Shown: piece by piece, positions 38,701 through 46,308 of the stretch
Position numbering within the stretch: the stretch's first letter is position 1
Layout: the number at the start of each line of letters is the position of its first letter
NCBI GenBank assembly: GCA_943789465.1
Contig: CALSUF010000004.1
Coordinates: 1 to 64,000, forward strand
Origin: an uncultured Flavobacteriaceae bacterium
GTDB taxonomy: Bacteria; Bacteroidota; Bacteroidia; Flavobacteriales; Flavobacteriaceae
Direction: 5' to 3'
DNA: 64,000 nt
The notes under the pieces: generated by a model
What the model was told of the DNA's origin: nothing
The model's database searches: none
What the model saw: only the letters and a program-made list of their open reading frames with translations
Made by a program: the position numbers and the translations under genes

Positions 38701-41041
38701 CGTTTTTGCACGTGTAGAGAACCCAAGCATATCTACACTTTGTGCTACAATTGTCGAATTGGTATTGGTTGTAAATCCAACACCTCAATTAATTGACCCA
38801 ATTCCTTTACAAGTCTGTGACGATGATACAGATCAATTTGTGCAGTTTGATCTAACAGAGAAGGCTACCGAGTTTTTAAATGCCGTTCCAGCCGCTGATG
38901 TAAGTATTACTTATTATGAAACACAACTTGATGCTCAAAATGAAACACTTGAAATCGGTACTCCAACAGACTATAGAAACCTTTCTAATCCTCAAACAAT
39001 ATGGATTCGTGTCGCCTACAATGCTACGGGATGTGAAAAACTCACAAGTTTAGAATTAATTGTCAACCCACTTCCAGTATTTTTGAATCCCAGTCTTTTG
39101 CCATTGTGTGACGACAATGCGCCCGGAGATGGTCGAGAAGCCTTTACATTAGAAGATAGAACAGCTGAAATTCTAAACGGACAAACGGGTCTGGATGTAA
39201 GCTATTTCTTAAACCTGTTAGATGCAGAAGCGAATAGCTCAGCCCTCACGAGTCCTTATACAAATATTAGCAATCCTCAAACCGTTTTTGTACGTGTGAC
39301 AAACCCAGCGACGAGCTGTTATGATTTCACCACCTTAACTCTTGAAGTATTGCCCATTCCAACTCCAAATATTCCAACTTCTATGCATGATTTGTATGAA
39401 TGTGAGAACAATACAAGTGGAAGTGGTCAAGGAGTTTTTAATCTTACCGACAATGAAGTATTTATTTTGAACGGAGAAGTGGGTGTTACACCTACTTACT
39501 ACGAAACCCTGATTGATGCCGAAGAAGCTACCAATCCCATACAATTCCCAGCAAACTACACCAATACTGCAATTCCTCTTCAGACCATATATGTCCGTGT
39601 GACTAACGACACAACGAACTGTTTTGCCATAGTAGATTTTGATGTGATAGTTACGCCCTTACCAGATGTAGTTCCTAATTCAGCTTTAATTGTTTGTGAA
39701 CTCAATACAGATGGCAAGTATGCATTTGATTTAGAAACTCAAAGTGATTTGATTCGAGGAACTCAAAGTGCGTCTACTTTTCTGGTTACGTATCACGAAT
39801 CAGCGTCAGATGCTATCGATAGAATCAATCCATTGGCGAGTCCATATACAAATACTAGCAATCCTCAGACACTTTATGTGAATGTGACCAACACAATCAC
39901 GAACTGTCAAAACACTACATTAGATTTTAATCTAGAAGTTCTCGAAGCTGCACAAGCCACTTCGCCTTCAACTCCTTTTATAATATGTGATGACAATGTA
40001 GAAGCAGATACCGACCCAACGAATGACAGTGTAGAATTCGATTTAACCACATTAGACGCCTCAGTATTAAATGGTCAAAACCCTTCAAATTATGTTGTTA
40101 GTTATTTTGCAACTCAAATAGATGCCGATTTGGATCAATTTGAATTGCCAAGTTTTTATCAGAATGAGGTAAACCCACAAGAGATTTTCGCACGTGTTGA
40201 TAACAATACTCAAGTAATAGGTCAAACAGGTACACTGGTGGATAGCTCCGTATGTTACGAGACAGCCCCAGTAATATTAAAGGTAAATCCTCTGCCATAT
40301 ATAGATATCGATGATGAGTACGTAATCTGTGTAGACACCAATGGGACAGAGGTTGTAGGCGCTTTAGAAATTACAACAGGCTTATCTGATTTTGACTATA
40401 TTTTTATTTGGAAAGATGATACAGGAACCATTGTAGAAACAGCATCTAGCTACGTGCCAACCGTGTCGGGAATTTATACATTAGAAGTTTTTGATGCACT
40501 TTCAGCTACTCAATGCGCTGCGCCAATCGAAGTATTTACAGTTATAGAAAGCTCTCCGCCAACGGTAAGTGCGGTGGTATCTACAGAAGCATTTGCAAGC
40601 ACACATATTATTCAAGCAACAGCGACAGGTCTAGGAGATTATGAATACAACATCGATCAAGGTCCGTGGCAAGATACGGGGGTGTTTGTAGGCGTAAATC
40701 CTGGTGAGCGCGTCGTTAATGTACGTGACTTGAATGGGTGTGGAGTTGGACAGGCAATTGTGTATGTGATTGATTATCCAAAATACTTCACACCAAATGG
40801 AGATGGATACCACGATTCGTGGAATATTGCTGGAGTTTCAGATCAATTCAATGCAAAGATTCAAATATTTGATAGGTATGGTAAGTTGTTAAAAGAAATT
40901 CGTCCCTCAAGTGACGGTTGGGATGGTACTTATAATGGGGCTTCACTTCCATCAAGTGATTATTGGTTTATAATGAGTTATAACGACCCTGTTACAGGGA
41001 AACCGTCGCTATTAAATGCACATTTCTCTCTAAAAAGGTAG
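35717..41041 (+). CDS. giant T9SS type B (gliding-motility-associated) modular surface protein
   Basis: This 1774-residue exported protein has a signal peptide ending SSTAQ. The domains seen in order are: a CUB-like domain (about 20-140), a PKD-like domain with YEWDLGDGTTQVG and FSYDTPGVYLV (about 165-240), and a proprotein-convertase P-like jelly roll with VMEHSYLGDLVIEIVSPTG and WTIIITDNASLDNGNI (about 290-470). Ten modules of roughly 95 residues follow (about 535-1525), each with a CDD...DG...FDLT start and a PYTN...PQTIYVRV end. Two Ig-like stretches come next. The C-terminal type B sorting domain carries YFTPNGDGYHDSWNI and IFDRYGKLLKEI. Such proteins are exported to the surface, often as adhesins. 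The P-like domain and CUB suggest binding, but no catalytic domain is seen. Confidence 0.9.
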   Translation: MKKIILLFSILFSVSSTAQVFVIDDGVTINSCTGLFVDSGGETGSYSGDESFTYTICPENAGQLVQIDFSAFATQAGADVMTIYNADNALDPATSFGQFSGETAANSPGFVSATQANITGCLTIVFTSSGGVNKAGWVADISCFEPCQTIVSVLDSASPASNSDGYIQVCPNEDITLTGSGQFSSSGAGATYEWDLGDGTTQVGQTAVFSYDTPGVYLVNLNITDTNTSIDPAGCKNTNLINQVIQVALPTDFTGTVAADSTICFGESITLSGVANAVPYLNECTPPDAEETPLPDGSGEVYDTTIIVDCFEADQTLDNIDQLIEICLVMEHSYLGDLVIEIVSPTGQRVILHNRGGGSANLGTPWSEGAVDGASDNPTPGVGFEYCFVPGNAFPTLEDGVEFGGRFVDGDGPGMYTDSFVPQGNYSSVGSLNGLVNSSLNGNWTIIITDNASLDNGNIFSWDLNFDPAIQPPDLSFTPKIVSEAWDADSSITNTNTNTNTITVQPTSSGVSCYTYRATDDFGCEYTEEVCIDVLPELVYAAADNLFECNTGTAFGVFDLTENDAIIFAPTLNPTDFVLTYHETEPEADADSNPISATDAVAFSATDGQIIYARFEYQTSGCYETVSFTLNLVDQPLIFPVTDIITCDDISNDGSEPFDLSERTLDILGGQLLANYTVSYYATFADADAGTNGLSIPYTNISSPQPIYVRVEANGGAGCYIVDPNPVFNLVVNHKATVSGLSPIPTCDDDSDGKMPFNLEQQTTEVLGSQLPSDFRVTYHETQAEANSNSNPLTSPFTNTTADRQTIFVRVEEIGLESCYETTQFDIIVDPLPQLTAPMPLEVCDDGTPDGVTQLDLTEKDDEISGGNMDYAITYYLDQNDANIGTNPLSIPYTNISTPQIIVARGEDINTGCFFTVDLELKVLSSPSANTPTELPICDPESDGFGDFTLTDRDLEISGGVSGVTVSYHETLSDAEDEINPLASPYTNTQINTQIVFARVENPSISTLCATIVELVLVVNPTPQLIDPIPLQVCDDDTDQFVQFDLTEKATEFLNAVPAADVSITYYETQLDAQNETLEIGTPTDYRNLSNPQTIWIRVAYNATGCEKLTSLELIVNPLPVFLNPSLLPLCDDNAPGDGREAFTLEDRTAEILNGQTGLDVSYFLNLLDAEANSSALTSPYTNISNPQTVFVRVTNPATSCYDFTTLTLEVLPIPTPNIPTSMHDLYECENNTSGSGQGVFNLTDNEVFILNGEVGVTPTYYETLIDAEEATNPIQFPANYTNTAIPLQTIYVRVTNDTTNCFAIVDFDVIVTPLPDVVPNSALIVCELNTDGKYAFDLETQSDLIRGTQSASTFLVTYHESASDAIDRINPLASPYTNTSNPQTLYVNVTNTITNCQNTTLDFNLEVLEAAQATSPSTPFIICDDNVEADTDPTNDSVEFDLTTLDASVLNGQNPSNYVVSYFATQIDADLDQFELPSFYQNEVNPQEIFARVDNNTQVIGQTGTLVDSSVCYETAPVILKVNPLPYIDIDDEYVICVDTNGTEVVGALEITTGLSDFDYIFIWKDDTGTIVETASSYVPTVSGIYTLEVFDALSATQCAAPIEVFTVIESSPPTVSAVVSTEAFASTHIIQATATGLGDYEYNIDQGPWQDTGVFVGVNPGERVVNVRDLNGCGVGQAIVYVIDYPKYFTPNGDGYHDSWNIAGVSDQFNAKIQIFDRYGKLLKEIRPSSDGWDGTYNGASLPSSDYWFIMSYNDPVTGKPSLLNAHFSLKR
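37325..40290 (+). repeat. ten tandem protein modules of about 95 residues
   Basis: Within the type B protein I count ten consecutive modules sharing this plan: Cys followed by Asp/Asn pairs, FDLT, about 20 residues to VTYHET or VSYYET, a DA...NPL segment, PYTN, then QT(I/V)(Y/F)VRV and a Cys about 10 residues later. The modules differ clearly in sequence, so the expansion is old. Module 10 is longest, with inserted residues before its final Cys. Confidence 0.85.
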
Positions 41042-41059
41042 TTGAGTATTGAAGATAAA

Positions 41060-41098
41060 TAAGAAAGCCCGTAATTAGATTACGGGCTTTCTTATTTT
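41060..41098. terminator. terminator between the type B gene and the FadL-like gene
   Basis: AAGAAAGCCCGTAAT and ATTACGGGCTTTCTT form a long perfect stem with a 4-nt loop. T runs on both strands suit the convergent genes. Confidence 0.87.
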
Positions 41099-41112
41099 AA
41101 TATTTAAACTTT

Positions 41113-42627
41113 CTATAAGCTCATGCTAAATGTAAGTGAAACATTAGAATTTGTACTGTTTATTCTAGCAGCATCTAAATTTCCAGCATTAAAAAACGTG
41201 TGATCCATTTTGCGTTTAGAATTTTCATAAGCCAAATCCAATCGGGAATCTCCAAAACTATATCCCAGTCCAAGAGAAAATCCTTTAAGATCGCCATAAG
41301 CTTTCGTATCTTCATAAGGACTTTGTTCCATTTTATAGCCACCACGGTAACTAAACTCCTTATGTCTTAACTCGCCCCCAATTCGTAGGGTGTTAGCTAC
41401 TTTTAAGCTATTGCCAATCCTAGAGTTTTGTTGTGAAAAATCAACCCCAGTATTTGATCTAAATTTAGTTGAGCTGTAATCTTTTCTAGAATAATCTACA
41501 CTTATCAGTCCAGTAGTTCCAATGATAAAGGCAGCACTTCCTGTGATTTTTCCCGGAGTTCGTAAGTTGTATTCTGGAAACACATTAAAAACGGCGGGAT
41601 CAACCTCTGCTTCAAGGTTGGTGGCATCCTCAAGAGTGTAGAGGTACTGTGTCGTTTCTTCTCTTAATCGCAACCAAGTAGGACTGTCGTATGTGAGGCC
41701 TAATCTTAAAAAATTACTTACTTTCACAATGCTTCCAAGCTGTAACGAAAAACCTTCTCCCGTTGTTGAAAGGGTGTTGTCAAAATTCACTTGATTTATT
41801 GTAGAACCTGTGTTGGTGTTATCTTCATAGAAGTAAGTACTTCTTTCATAGTTAATGAAATGAGAATTTAAGTTGATTCCAAAATAGATGTTTTTGTCAT
41901 ATTGAAATCCAATATTTGCGGAAAACTTACCATTATACCCTGTAGAAACATGGCTGTATTCTTGATAGAAATCACCCTCAGCAATATTAGAGGTGTATGC
42001 AGTATTTTCATCATCGGAGTCATCAGCAGGTTCCAAAATAAAACTTTCATATCCCAAGAAGGCTTGTTGGTGGTCGCTTCCAAATTCAGATCCAATTCCA
42101 CTATAGGCTTGAGAAATATTTTCACCTGGTAGTGCTAAAATTTCACTAAGCTTAAGTCCGTTCGCATAATCGGTAAAATAACTTCCAATAGAGTTTTGTG
42201 TTGTTCCTGCCGCAAAAAATTGGTTGTCATAGTTTTGAAGTTGTTCATAAAATAAACTCACTGCAAATTTATCCCACAACGATTCGGTGTCTTTATTGTT
42301 AAAAACAAATGCTGCTCCAATTTGATTCATATCAAAAGAGCTGTTTTTTAAACGTTGTGTATTTGAACCATAAAACACATCGTTTGAAGTGCCTTGATTT
42401 GAAACCGTCATCGCACCATGACTAAAGTTGAAAATAGCCGATCCAGCAGGATTAATACTCACTGCAGACAGGTCGCCTCCAAGTGCTCCAAAAGCACCAC
42501 TCATAGATTTAAATCGAGCGGTCCCTTCTGTTTCACCTGATGAATACCGTATTGCATCTGATAAGTCTTGACTGTAGGCGTTTATCATGGAGAGACTCCC
42601 CACAAGAGCTAAGATTAAATTTTTCAT
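41113..42627 (-). CDS. OmpP1/FadL-family outer-membrane transporter
   Basis: This outer-membrane beta-barrel has 504 residues and a signal peptide ending NAYSQ. The FadL-type N-terminal plug follows: TARFKSMSGAFGALGGDLSAVSINPAGSAIFNFSH. The rest has alternating strands and the C-terminus NVSLTFSMSL. Family members carry hydrophobic compounds such as fatty acids or aromatics across the outer membrane. I start at ATG 42625-42627; the frame is open 30 codons further upstream without a signal sequence there. The upstream neighbour on the same strand encodes a low-complexity lipoprotein. Confidence 0.88.
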   Translation of the reverse strand: MKNLILALVGSLSMINAYSQDLSDAIRYSSGETEGTARFKSMSGAFGALGGDLSAVSINPAGSAIFNFSHGAMTVSNQGTSNDVFYGSNTQRLKNSSFDMNQIGAAFVFNNKDTESLWDKFAVSLFYEQLQNYDNQFFAAGTTQNSIGSYFTDYANGLKLSEILALPGENISQAYSGIGSEFGSDHQQAFLGYESFILEPADDSDDENTAYTSNIAEGDFYQEYSHVSTGYNGKFSANIGFQYDKNIYFGINLNSHFINYERSTYFYEDNTNTGSTINQVNFDNTLSTTGEGFSLQLGSIVKVSNFLRLGLTYDSPTWLRLREETTQYLYTLEDATNLEAEVDPAVFNVFPEYNLRTPGKITGSAAFIIGTTGLISVDYSRKDYSSTKFRSNTGVDFSQQNSRIGNSLKVANTLRIGGELRHKEFSYRGGYKMEQSPYEDTKAYGDLKGFSLGLGYSFGDSRLDLAYENSKRKMDHTFFNAGNLDAARINSTNSNVSLTFSMSL

Positions 42628-42751
42628 GTAATTATATTTATTAATTTTTAACGACCATATGTGCTTGCTTCGGGTAGATTTGCCAATAGTAAAATCTCCT
42701 TGTATGGGATTATACATAACAAGCTAAGGTTGTGTATATGTTTTGTTACCC

Positions 42752-43708
42752 CTAATTATTTCTTCTTCTTGTAGAGCTTCCGCTACTTCTACTACTTCTT
42801 GATGTTGAGGTTGATCTTGTTCTTGTTGTAGAAGGTGCGCTTGAACGTGTCGTAGATCGATTTGATCTTGTGGTTGTCTTAGGTCGACTTGTACTGTTTG
42901 AAGATCGCGTTCTTGTGGGGCGTGGTGTTGAATTGCTTCTTGTTGATCTGGTATTGGTAGGACGTGAAATTGTTCTACTTCGAGTTGTAGATCTCGTGTT
43001 GGTGGGACGAGAAGTGGCTCTTGTTCGTGTTGAAGATCTTGTGTTAGAACGCGTATTAGCTCTATTTCTTGTTGTAGCACTTAAAACACTTCGACCAGTC
43101 AAGGTTGAATTTCTAAACCTTCCATTTCTAGTTCCATTAATGTAGGCATAAGAACGGCCTCTGTAACCATTGTATCCATAATTGTAATATCCATATCCGT
43201 AGTTATTGTAGCAATTGAAGTTGCAGTAGGGGTTGAACCATGGATTGTAATAGTTTGGCTGCCAAAAGCCAAAGCCCCAACTATTCCAGCCTAAATTCCA
43301 TCCCCAGTTATTTCGGTAGTTATAGCCCCATCCATTGCCATAATAAGGATCATTGTTATAAACATTAATGATTGTTTCGCTGCTATTATTTTCTCCCCAA
43401 CTGGCATAATTATTTGTGTTTTCAGAGTCGTCTTCATATGCTCCTCCATAAGAGTCAACATCTGTAAAGACAGTATTATCTTCTTCTATTTGAAGTGACT
43501 TTTCTTTAAAATAATTTTTATAATATTCAGATGAATTGGCTGAGTTTTCAACAGTTTCCTGAACGTCTTCTACAGGCTTGGTTTCAGAGTAAATCCCATC
43601 ATCATAAATTCCAGAATACTGGAATGATCCGCAAGAGGTAAAACTTAAAAGAACTCCAACTGCAAGTCCGAGTGCCAATTGTTTCTTTAAGAAAGTAATA
43701 AATTTCAT
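42752..43708 (-). CDS. low-complexity lipoprotein with Tyr/Asn/Trp/Gly and Ser/Arg/Thr-rich parts
   Basis: This 318-residue lipoprotein has lipobox SFTSC at about residue 26. Three sections are visible. An acidic linker runs to about 110. A region rich in Tyr, Asn, Gly and Trp (about 115-185, with WGYNYRNNWGWNLGWNSWGFGF) follows. A basic Ser/Arg/Thr tail of about 120 residues (repeats like TRSNTRSSTRTR) ends SSGSSTRRRNN. I do not recognise the family by function. The tail charge could bind LPS, nucleic acid or anionic glycans. It is upstream of the FadL-like gene and diverges from proS. A promoter TTG-N16-TATTTTTG lies at 43737-43763 on minus. Confidence 0.8.
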   Translation of the reverse strand: MKFITFLKKQLALGLAVGVLLSFTSCGSFQYSGIYDDGIYSETKPVEDVQETVENSANSSEYYKNYFKEKSLQIEEDNTVFTDVDSYGGAYEDDSENTNNYASWGENNSSETIINVYNNDPYYGNGWGYNYRNNWGWNLGWNSWGFGFWQPNYYNPWFNPYCNFNCYNNYGYGYYNYGYNGYRGRSYAYINGTRNGRFRNSTLTGRSVLSATTRNRANTRSNTRSSTRTRATSRPTNTRSTTRSRTISRPTNTRSTRSNSTPRPTRTRSSNSTSRPKTTTRSNRSTTRSSAPSTTRTRSTSTSRSSRSSGSSTRRRNN

Positions 43709-43736
43709 AAGTCTTTAAATTAAATTGTTGAACGTC

Positions 43737-43763
43737 ACAAAAATACTTAGTTTTGTCAAACCA
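43737..43763 (-). promoter_or_regulatory. probable promoter for the low-complexity lipoprotein
   Basis: On minus, TTG (43761-43763) and TATTTTTG (43737-43744) are separated by 16 nt, one short of the usual 17-23. The start codon is 28 bases downstream of the -7 element. Confidence 0.45.
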
Positions 43764-43807
43764 ATTATATAACACAATTAGCAATAGTTGTGCCAAATTA
43801 CAAAAAT

Positions 43808-45286
43808 ATGAGTAAAAACCTTACATCAAGATCTGAAGATTATTCAAAATGGTACAATGAACTTGTAGTTAAAGCCGATTTGGCTGAAAATTCTGCGGTC
43901 AGAGGTTGTATGGTTATAAAGCCATATGGCTATGCTATTTGGGAAAAAATGCAAGCAGAATTAGATCGTATGTTTAAGGAAACAGGGCATCAAAATGCTT
44001 ATTTTCCGTTGTTTGTACCAAAAAGTCTTTTTGAAGCTGAAGAAAAAAATGCAGAAGGTTTTGCAAAAGAATGTGCGGTGGTAACTCATTACCGTTTACA
44101 AAATGATCCTGATAATCCAGGAAAACTTCGAGTAGACCCAAAAGCACAACTAGAAGAAGAGTTGGTAGTCAGACCAACAAGTGAAGCTATTATATGGAAT
44201 ACGTTCAAAGGCTGGGTGCAATCCTACAGAGATTTACCACTTTTAATTAACCAGTGGGCCAATGTGGTGCGATGGGAAATGCGAACACGTTTGTTTTTAA
44301 GAACGGCCGAATTTTTATGGCAAGAAGGGCATACCGCTCATGCTACCAAAACTGAAGCCGTGGAAGAAGCCAAACTCATGAATAGTGTTTATGCAAATTT
44401 TGCCGAAAATTTCATGGCAATTCCTGTAATTCAAGGGGTCAAAACCGAGAGTGAACGGTTTGCAGGTGCTGAAGAAACTTACTGTATTGAAGCTTTGATG
44501 CAAGACGGAAAAGCACTCCAAGCAGGAACATCTCACTTTTTAGGACAAAATTTCGCCAAAGCTTTTGATGTTAAATTTGCGAATAGTGAAGGCAAGCAAG
44601 ATTACGTTTGGGCAACTTCATGGGGTGTTTCAACACGACTGATGGGCGCATTAATCATGACACATAGTGACGATAAAGGATTGGTGTTGCCTCCAAACTT
44701 AGCTCCTTACCAAGTGGTAATTGTACCTATATATAAAAGTGAAGAGCAGTTGACTGAAATCACAACAAAAGCCGAGGCAATCATGACTGCTTTGAGAGCA
44801 GAAAATATTTCTGTGAAATACGACCACAGAACCACCCAACGACCGGGTGCTAAATTTGCGCAACACGAATTACAAGGGGTGCCTTTAAGGCTAGCAATTG
44901 GACCAAAAGACTTGGAAAGCGGAACTGTAGAGTTGGCACGAAGAGATACTTTGACAAAACAAGTCGTGGCTTTGGATGACTTAACTGACACGGTAAAAAC
45001 TTTAATTGCAGAAATTCAAACAGGGCTTTTTCAAAAAGCACTAGATTTTAGAGCCAGTCACATCACTAAAGTGGAAACATTTGAGGCGTTTAAAACTGTT
45101 TTAGAAGAAACAACTGGATTTATCTCGGCACATTGGGATGGGACAGCAGAGACAGAAGATAAAATAAAAGAACTCACTAAGGCTACAATCCGTTGTATTC
45201 CAATAGATTCAGAGTTAGAAGATGGTGTCTGTGTGTTTTCGGGTCAACCTTCCAAGCAGCGTGTTTTATTTGCAAAAGCCTATTAA
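43808..45286 (+). CDS. proS: prolyl-tRNA synthetase
   Basis: This class II synthetase charges tRNA-Pro. The 492 residues belong to the short, archaeal/eukaryotic-like ProS type without the editing insert. Motif 1 is in [13 protein letters not shown], followed by [10 protein letters not shown], and motif 2 is [24 protein letters not shown]. The anticodon-binding domain contains [10 protein letters not shown] and [30 protein letters not shown] start at ATG 43808 ([15 protein letters not shown]); a GTG six codons earlier is possible but less likely. Confidence 0.95.
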   Translation: MSKNLTSRSEDYSKWYNELVVKADLAENSAVRGCMVIKPYGYAIWEKMQAELDRMFKETGHQNAYFPLFVPKSLFEAEEKNAEGFAKECAVVTHYRLQNDPDNPGKLRVDPKAQLEEELVVRPTSEAIIWNTFKGWVQSYRDLPLLINQWANVVRWEMRTRLFLRTAEFLWQEGHTAHATKTEAVEEAKLMNSVYANFAENFMAIPVIQGVKTESERFAGAEETYCIEALMQDGKALQAGTSHFLGQNFAKAFDVKFANSEGKQDYVWATSWGVSTRLMGALIMTHSDDKGLVLPPNLAPYQVVIVPIYKSEEQLTEITTKAEAIMTALRAENISVKYDHRTTQRPGAKFAQHELQGVPLRLAIGPKDLESGTVELARRDTLTKQVVALDDLTDTVKTLIAEIQTGLFQKALDFRASHITKVETFEAFKTVLEETTGFISAHWDGTAETEDKIKELTKATIRCIPIDSELEDGVCVFSGQPSKQRVLFAKAY

Positions 45287-45319
45287 CTTTAACTTTTTTC
45301 AAAAAAAGTTAGTAAGAAG

Positions 45320-45349
45320 TTGTAACATTTAAAAATAGTTGTATTTTTG
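45320..45349 (+). promoter_or_regulatory. Bacteroidota-type promoter for tRNA-Glu and rpsT
   Basis: TTG (45320-45322), a 19-nt spacer and TATTTTTG (45342-45349) fit the consensus. It lies about 80 bases before tRNA-Glu, with rpsT 31 bases after the tRNA. Confidence 0.62.
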
Positions 45350-45427
45350 CAACCGCATTAGAAATAATGCATGCTATTTGAAATAAAAACAGATTCACTA
45401 AGATTTTGTTTTTTGGTTATAAAAAAT

Positions 45428-45499
45428 GGCCCGTTCGTCTATCGGCTAGGACGCATGGTTTTCATCCATGTAAGAGGGGTTCGATTCCCCTACGGGCTA
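45428..45499 (+). tRNA. tRNA-Glu (anticodon TTC)
   Basis: The acceptor GGCCCGT/ACGGGCT includes a G-T first pair, as I expect for this tRNA in the phylum. The anticodon stem CATGG/CCATG has loop TTTTCAT, giving anticodon TTC. The T arm is AGGGG-TTCGATT-CCCCT. The discriminator is A and no CCA is encoded. The length is 72 nt. Confidence 0.94.
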
Positions 45500-45530
45500 C
45501 AATTATTTAATAATAATAAAATTAAGAATT

Positions 45531-45782
45531 ATGGCAAATCATAAGTCAGCTTTAAAAAGAATTAGAAGTAACGAGTCTAAGCGCGTGTTGAACAAGTATC
45601 AGCATAAAACGACCCGTAATGCAATTAAAAATTTGCGTGAACTAACTGACAAAAAAGAAGCACAAAAATCATTCTCAACAGTGTCTTCAATGATTGATAA
45701 GTTGGCAAAAAACAACATCATTCACAACAACAAAGCGGCGAATCTTAAGTCTGGTTTGTCTAAATTTGTTGCAGCACTATAA
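45531..45782 (+). CDS. rpsT: 30S ribosomal protein S20
   Basis: This 83-residue, highly basic primary 16S rRNA binder begins MANHKSALKRIRSNESKRVLNKYQHKTTRN. It has the S20 pattern, with a later IHNNKAANLKSGLSKFV. It follows tRNA-Glu by 31 bases, a conserved arrangement in flavobacteria, and ends in a strong terminator. Confidence 0.97.
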   Translation: MANHKSALKRIRSNESKRVLNKYQHKTTRNAIKNLRELTDKKEAQKSFSTVSSMIDKLAKNNIIHNNKAANLKSGLSKFVAAL

Positions 45783-45833
45783 CATACATACTTTGGCATC
45801 CTATATAGGTTGGCATTAGTGATTATAAAATTT

Positions 45834-45870
45834 AAAAATCCTGTAAAGTTTTCTTTACAGGATTTTTTTT
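45834..45870 (+). terminator. rho-independent terminator after rpsT
   Basis: AAATCCTGTAAAG and CTTTACAGGATTT form a 13-bp stem with a TTTT loop and a T run, 52 bases after the rpsT stop. Confidence 0.87.
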
Positions 45871-46308
45871 GTTTTTTAATTATCGTACTAGTTTTTTTGT
45901 GAAATAGCGATGCTCACTTTAAGAAGGGTTTTTTTTTAAAGTAAGGTTTTCCCTTACTTTTGGTAAGGCAATCTAAATATGGTATTATCTGCATTAAAGC
46001 TATTTTACTGACACTTTACTAGTTTTTTGCTTATAATTTTAAATTATTCTTTAAAAAATTTTATTTTTTATTTGGATACTGCATTTTACATAATTACATT
46101 TACAAAAAATTAGACCTCAAATCTGATTCTTCAATAAGCAATTTAACCAAGCTTAAGATATTATTTTACTGTAAATAACATTAGTTCTTTTTCAGGTATC
46201 CATACTTTTTTGGATGTCAGAATTTAAGTTCAAATGTAGAATGTCTGGTATTCTGTACCAAAATGAGTAAAACAACAGTATTTATAGTAACCTTAAAACA
46301 TTTATGGA
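45871..46308. other. 438-bp AT-rich intergenic region with repeated half-sites
   Basis: No gene is seen. It carries three GTAAGG half-sites spaced exactly 11 bases (45941, 45952 inverted, 45963). It also holds the inverted partner (46110-46143) of a sequence at 22257-22289, and a small dyad AGAAT-N7-ATTCT near 46239-46255. It is the probable control region of the accessory locus that follows. Confidence 0.6.
45938..45968. promoter_or_regulatory. candidate operator: 9-bp palindrome plus a third half-site
   Basis: AAAGTAAGG, a 5-nt spacer and CCTTACTTT form a perfect dyad, and a third GTAAGG follows at 45963-45968. The half-sites start 11 bases apart, about one helical turn, as expected for a dimeric or oligomeric regulator. 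There is no T run, so a terminator is unlikely. Confidence 0.45.

Noticed and set aside
42724-43080. Open frame of 118 codons antisense-frame to the low-complexity lipoprotein, rich in Gln, Glu and Leu
   Set aside because: It shares the strand and lies within the lipoprotein coding sequence in another frame. Its low complexity is a shadow of the Ser/Arg/Thr repeats, and it has no separate start context.
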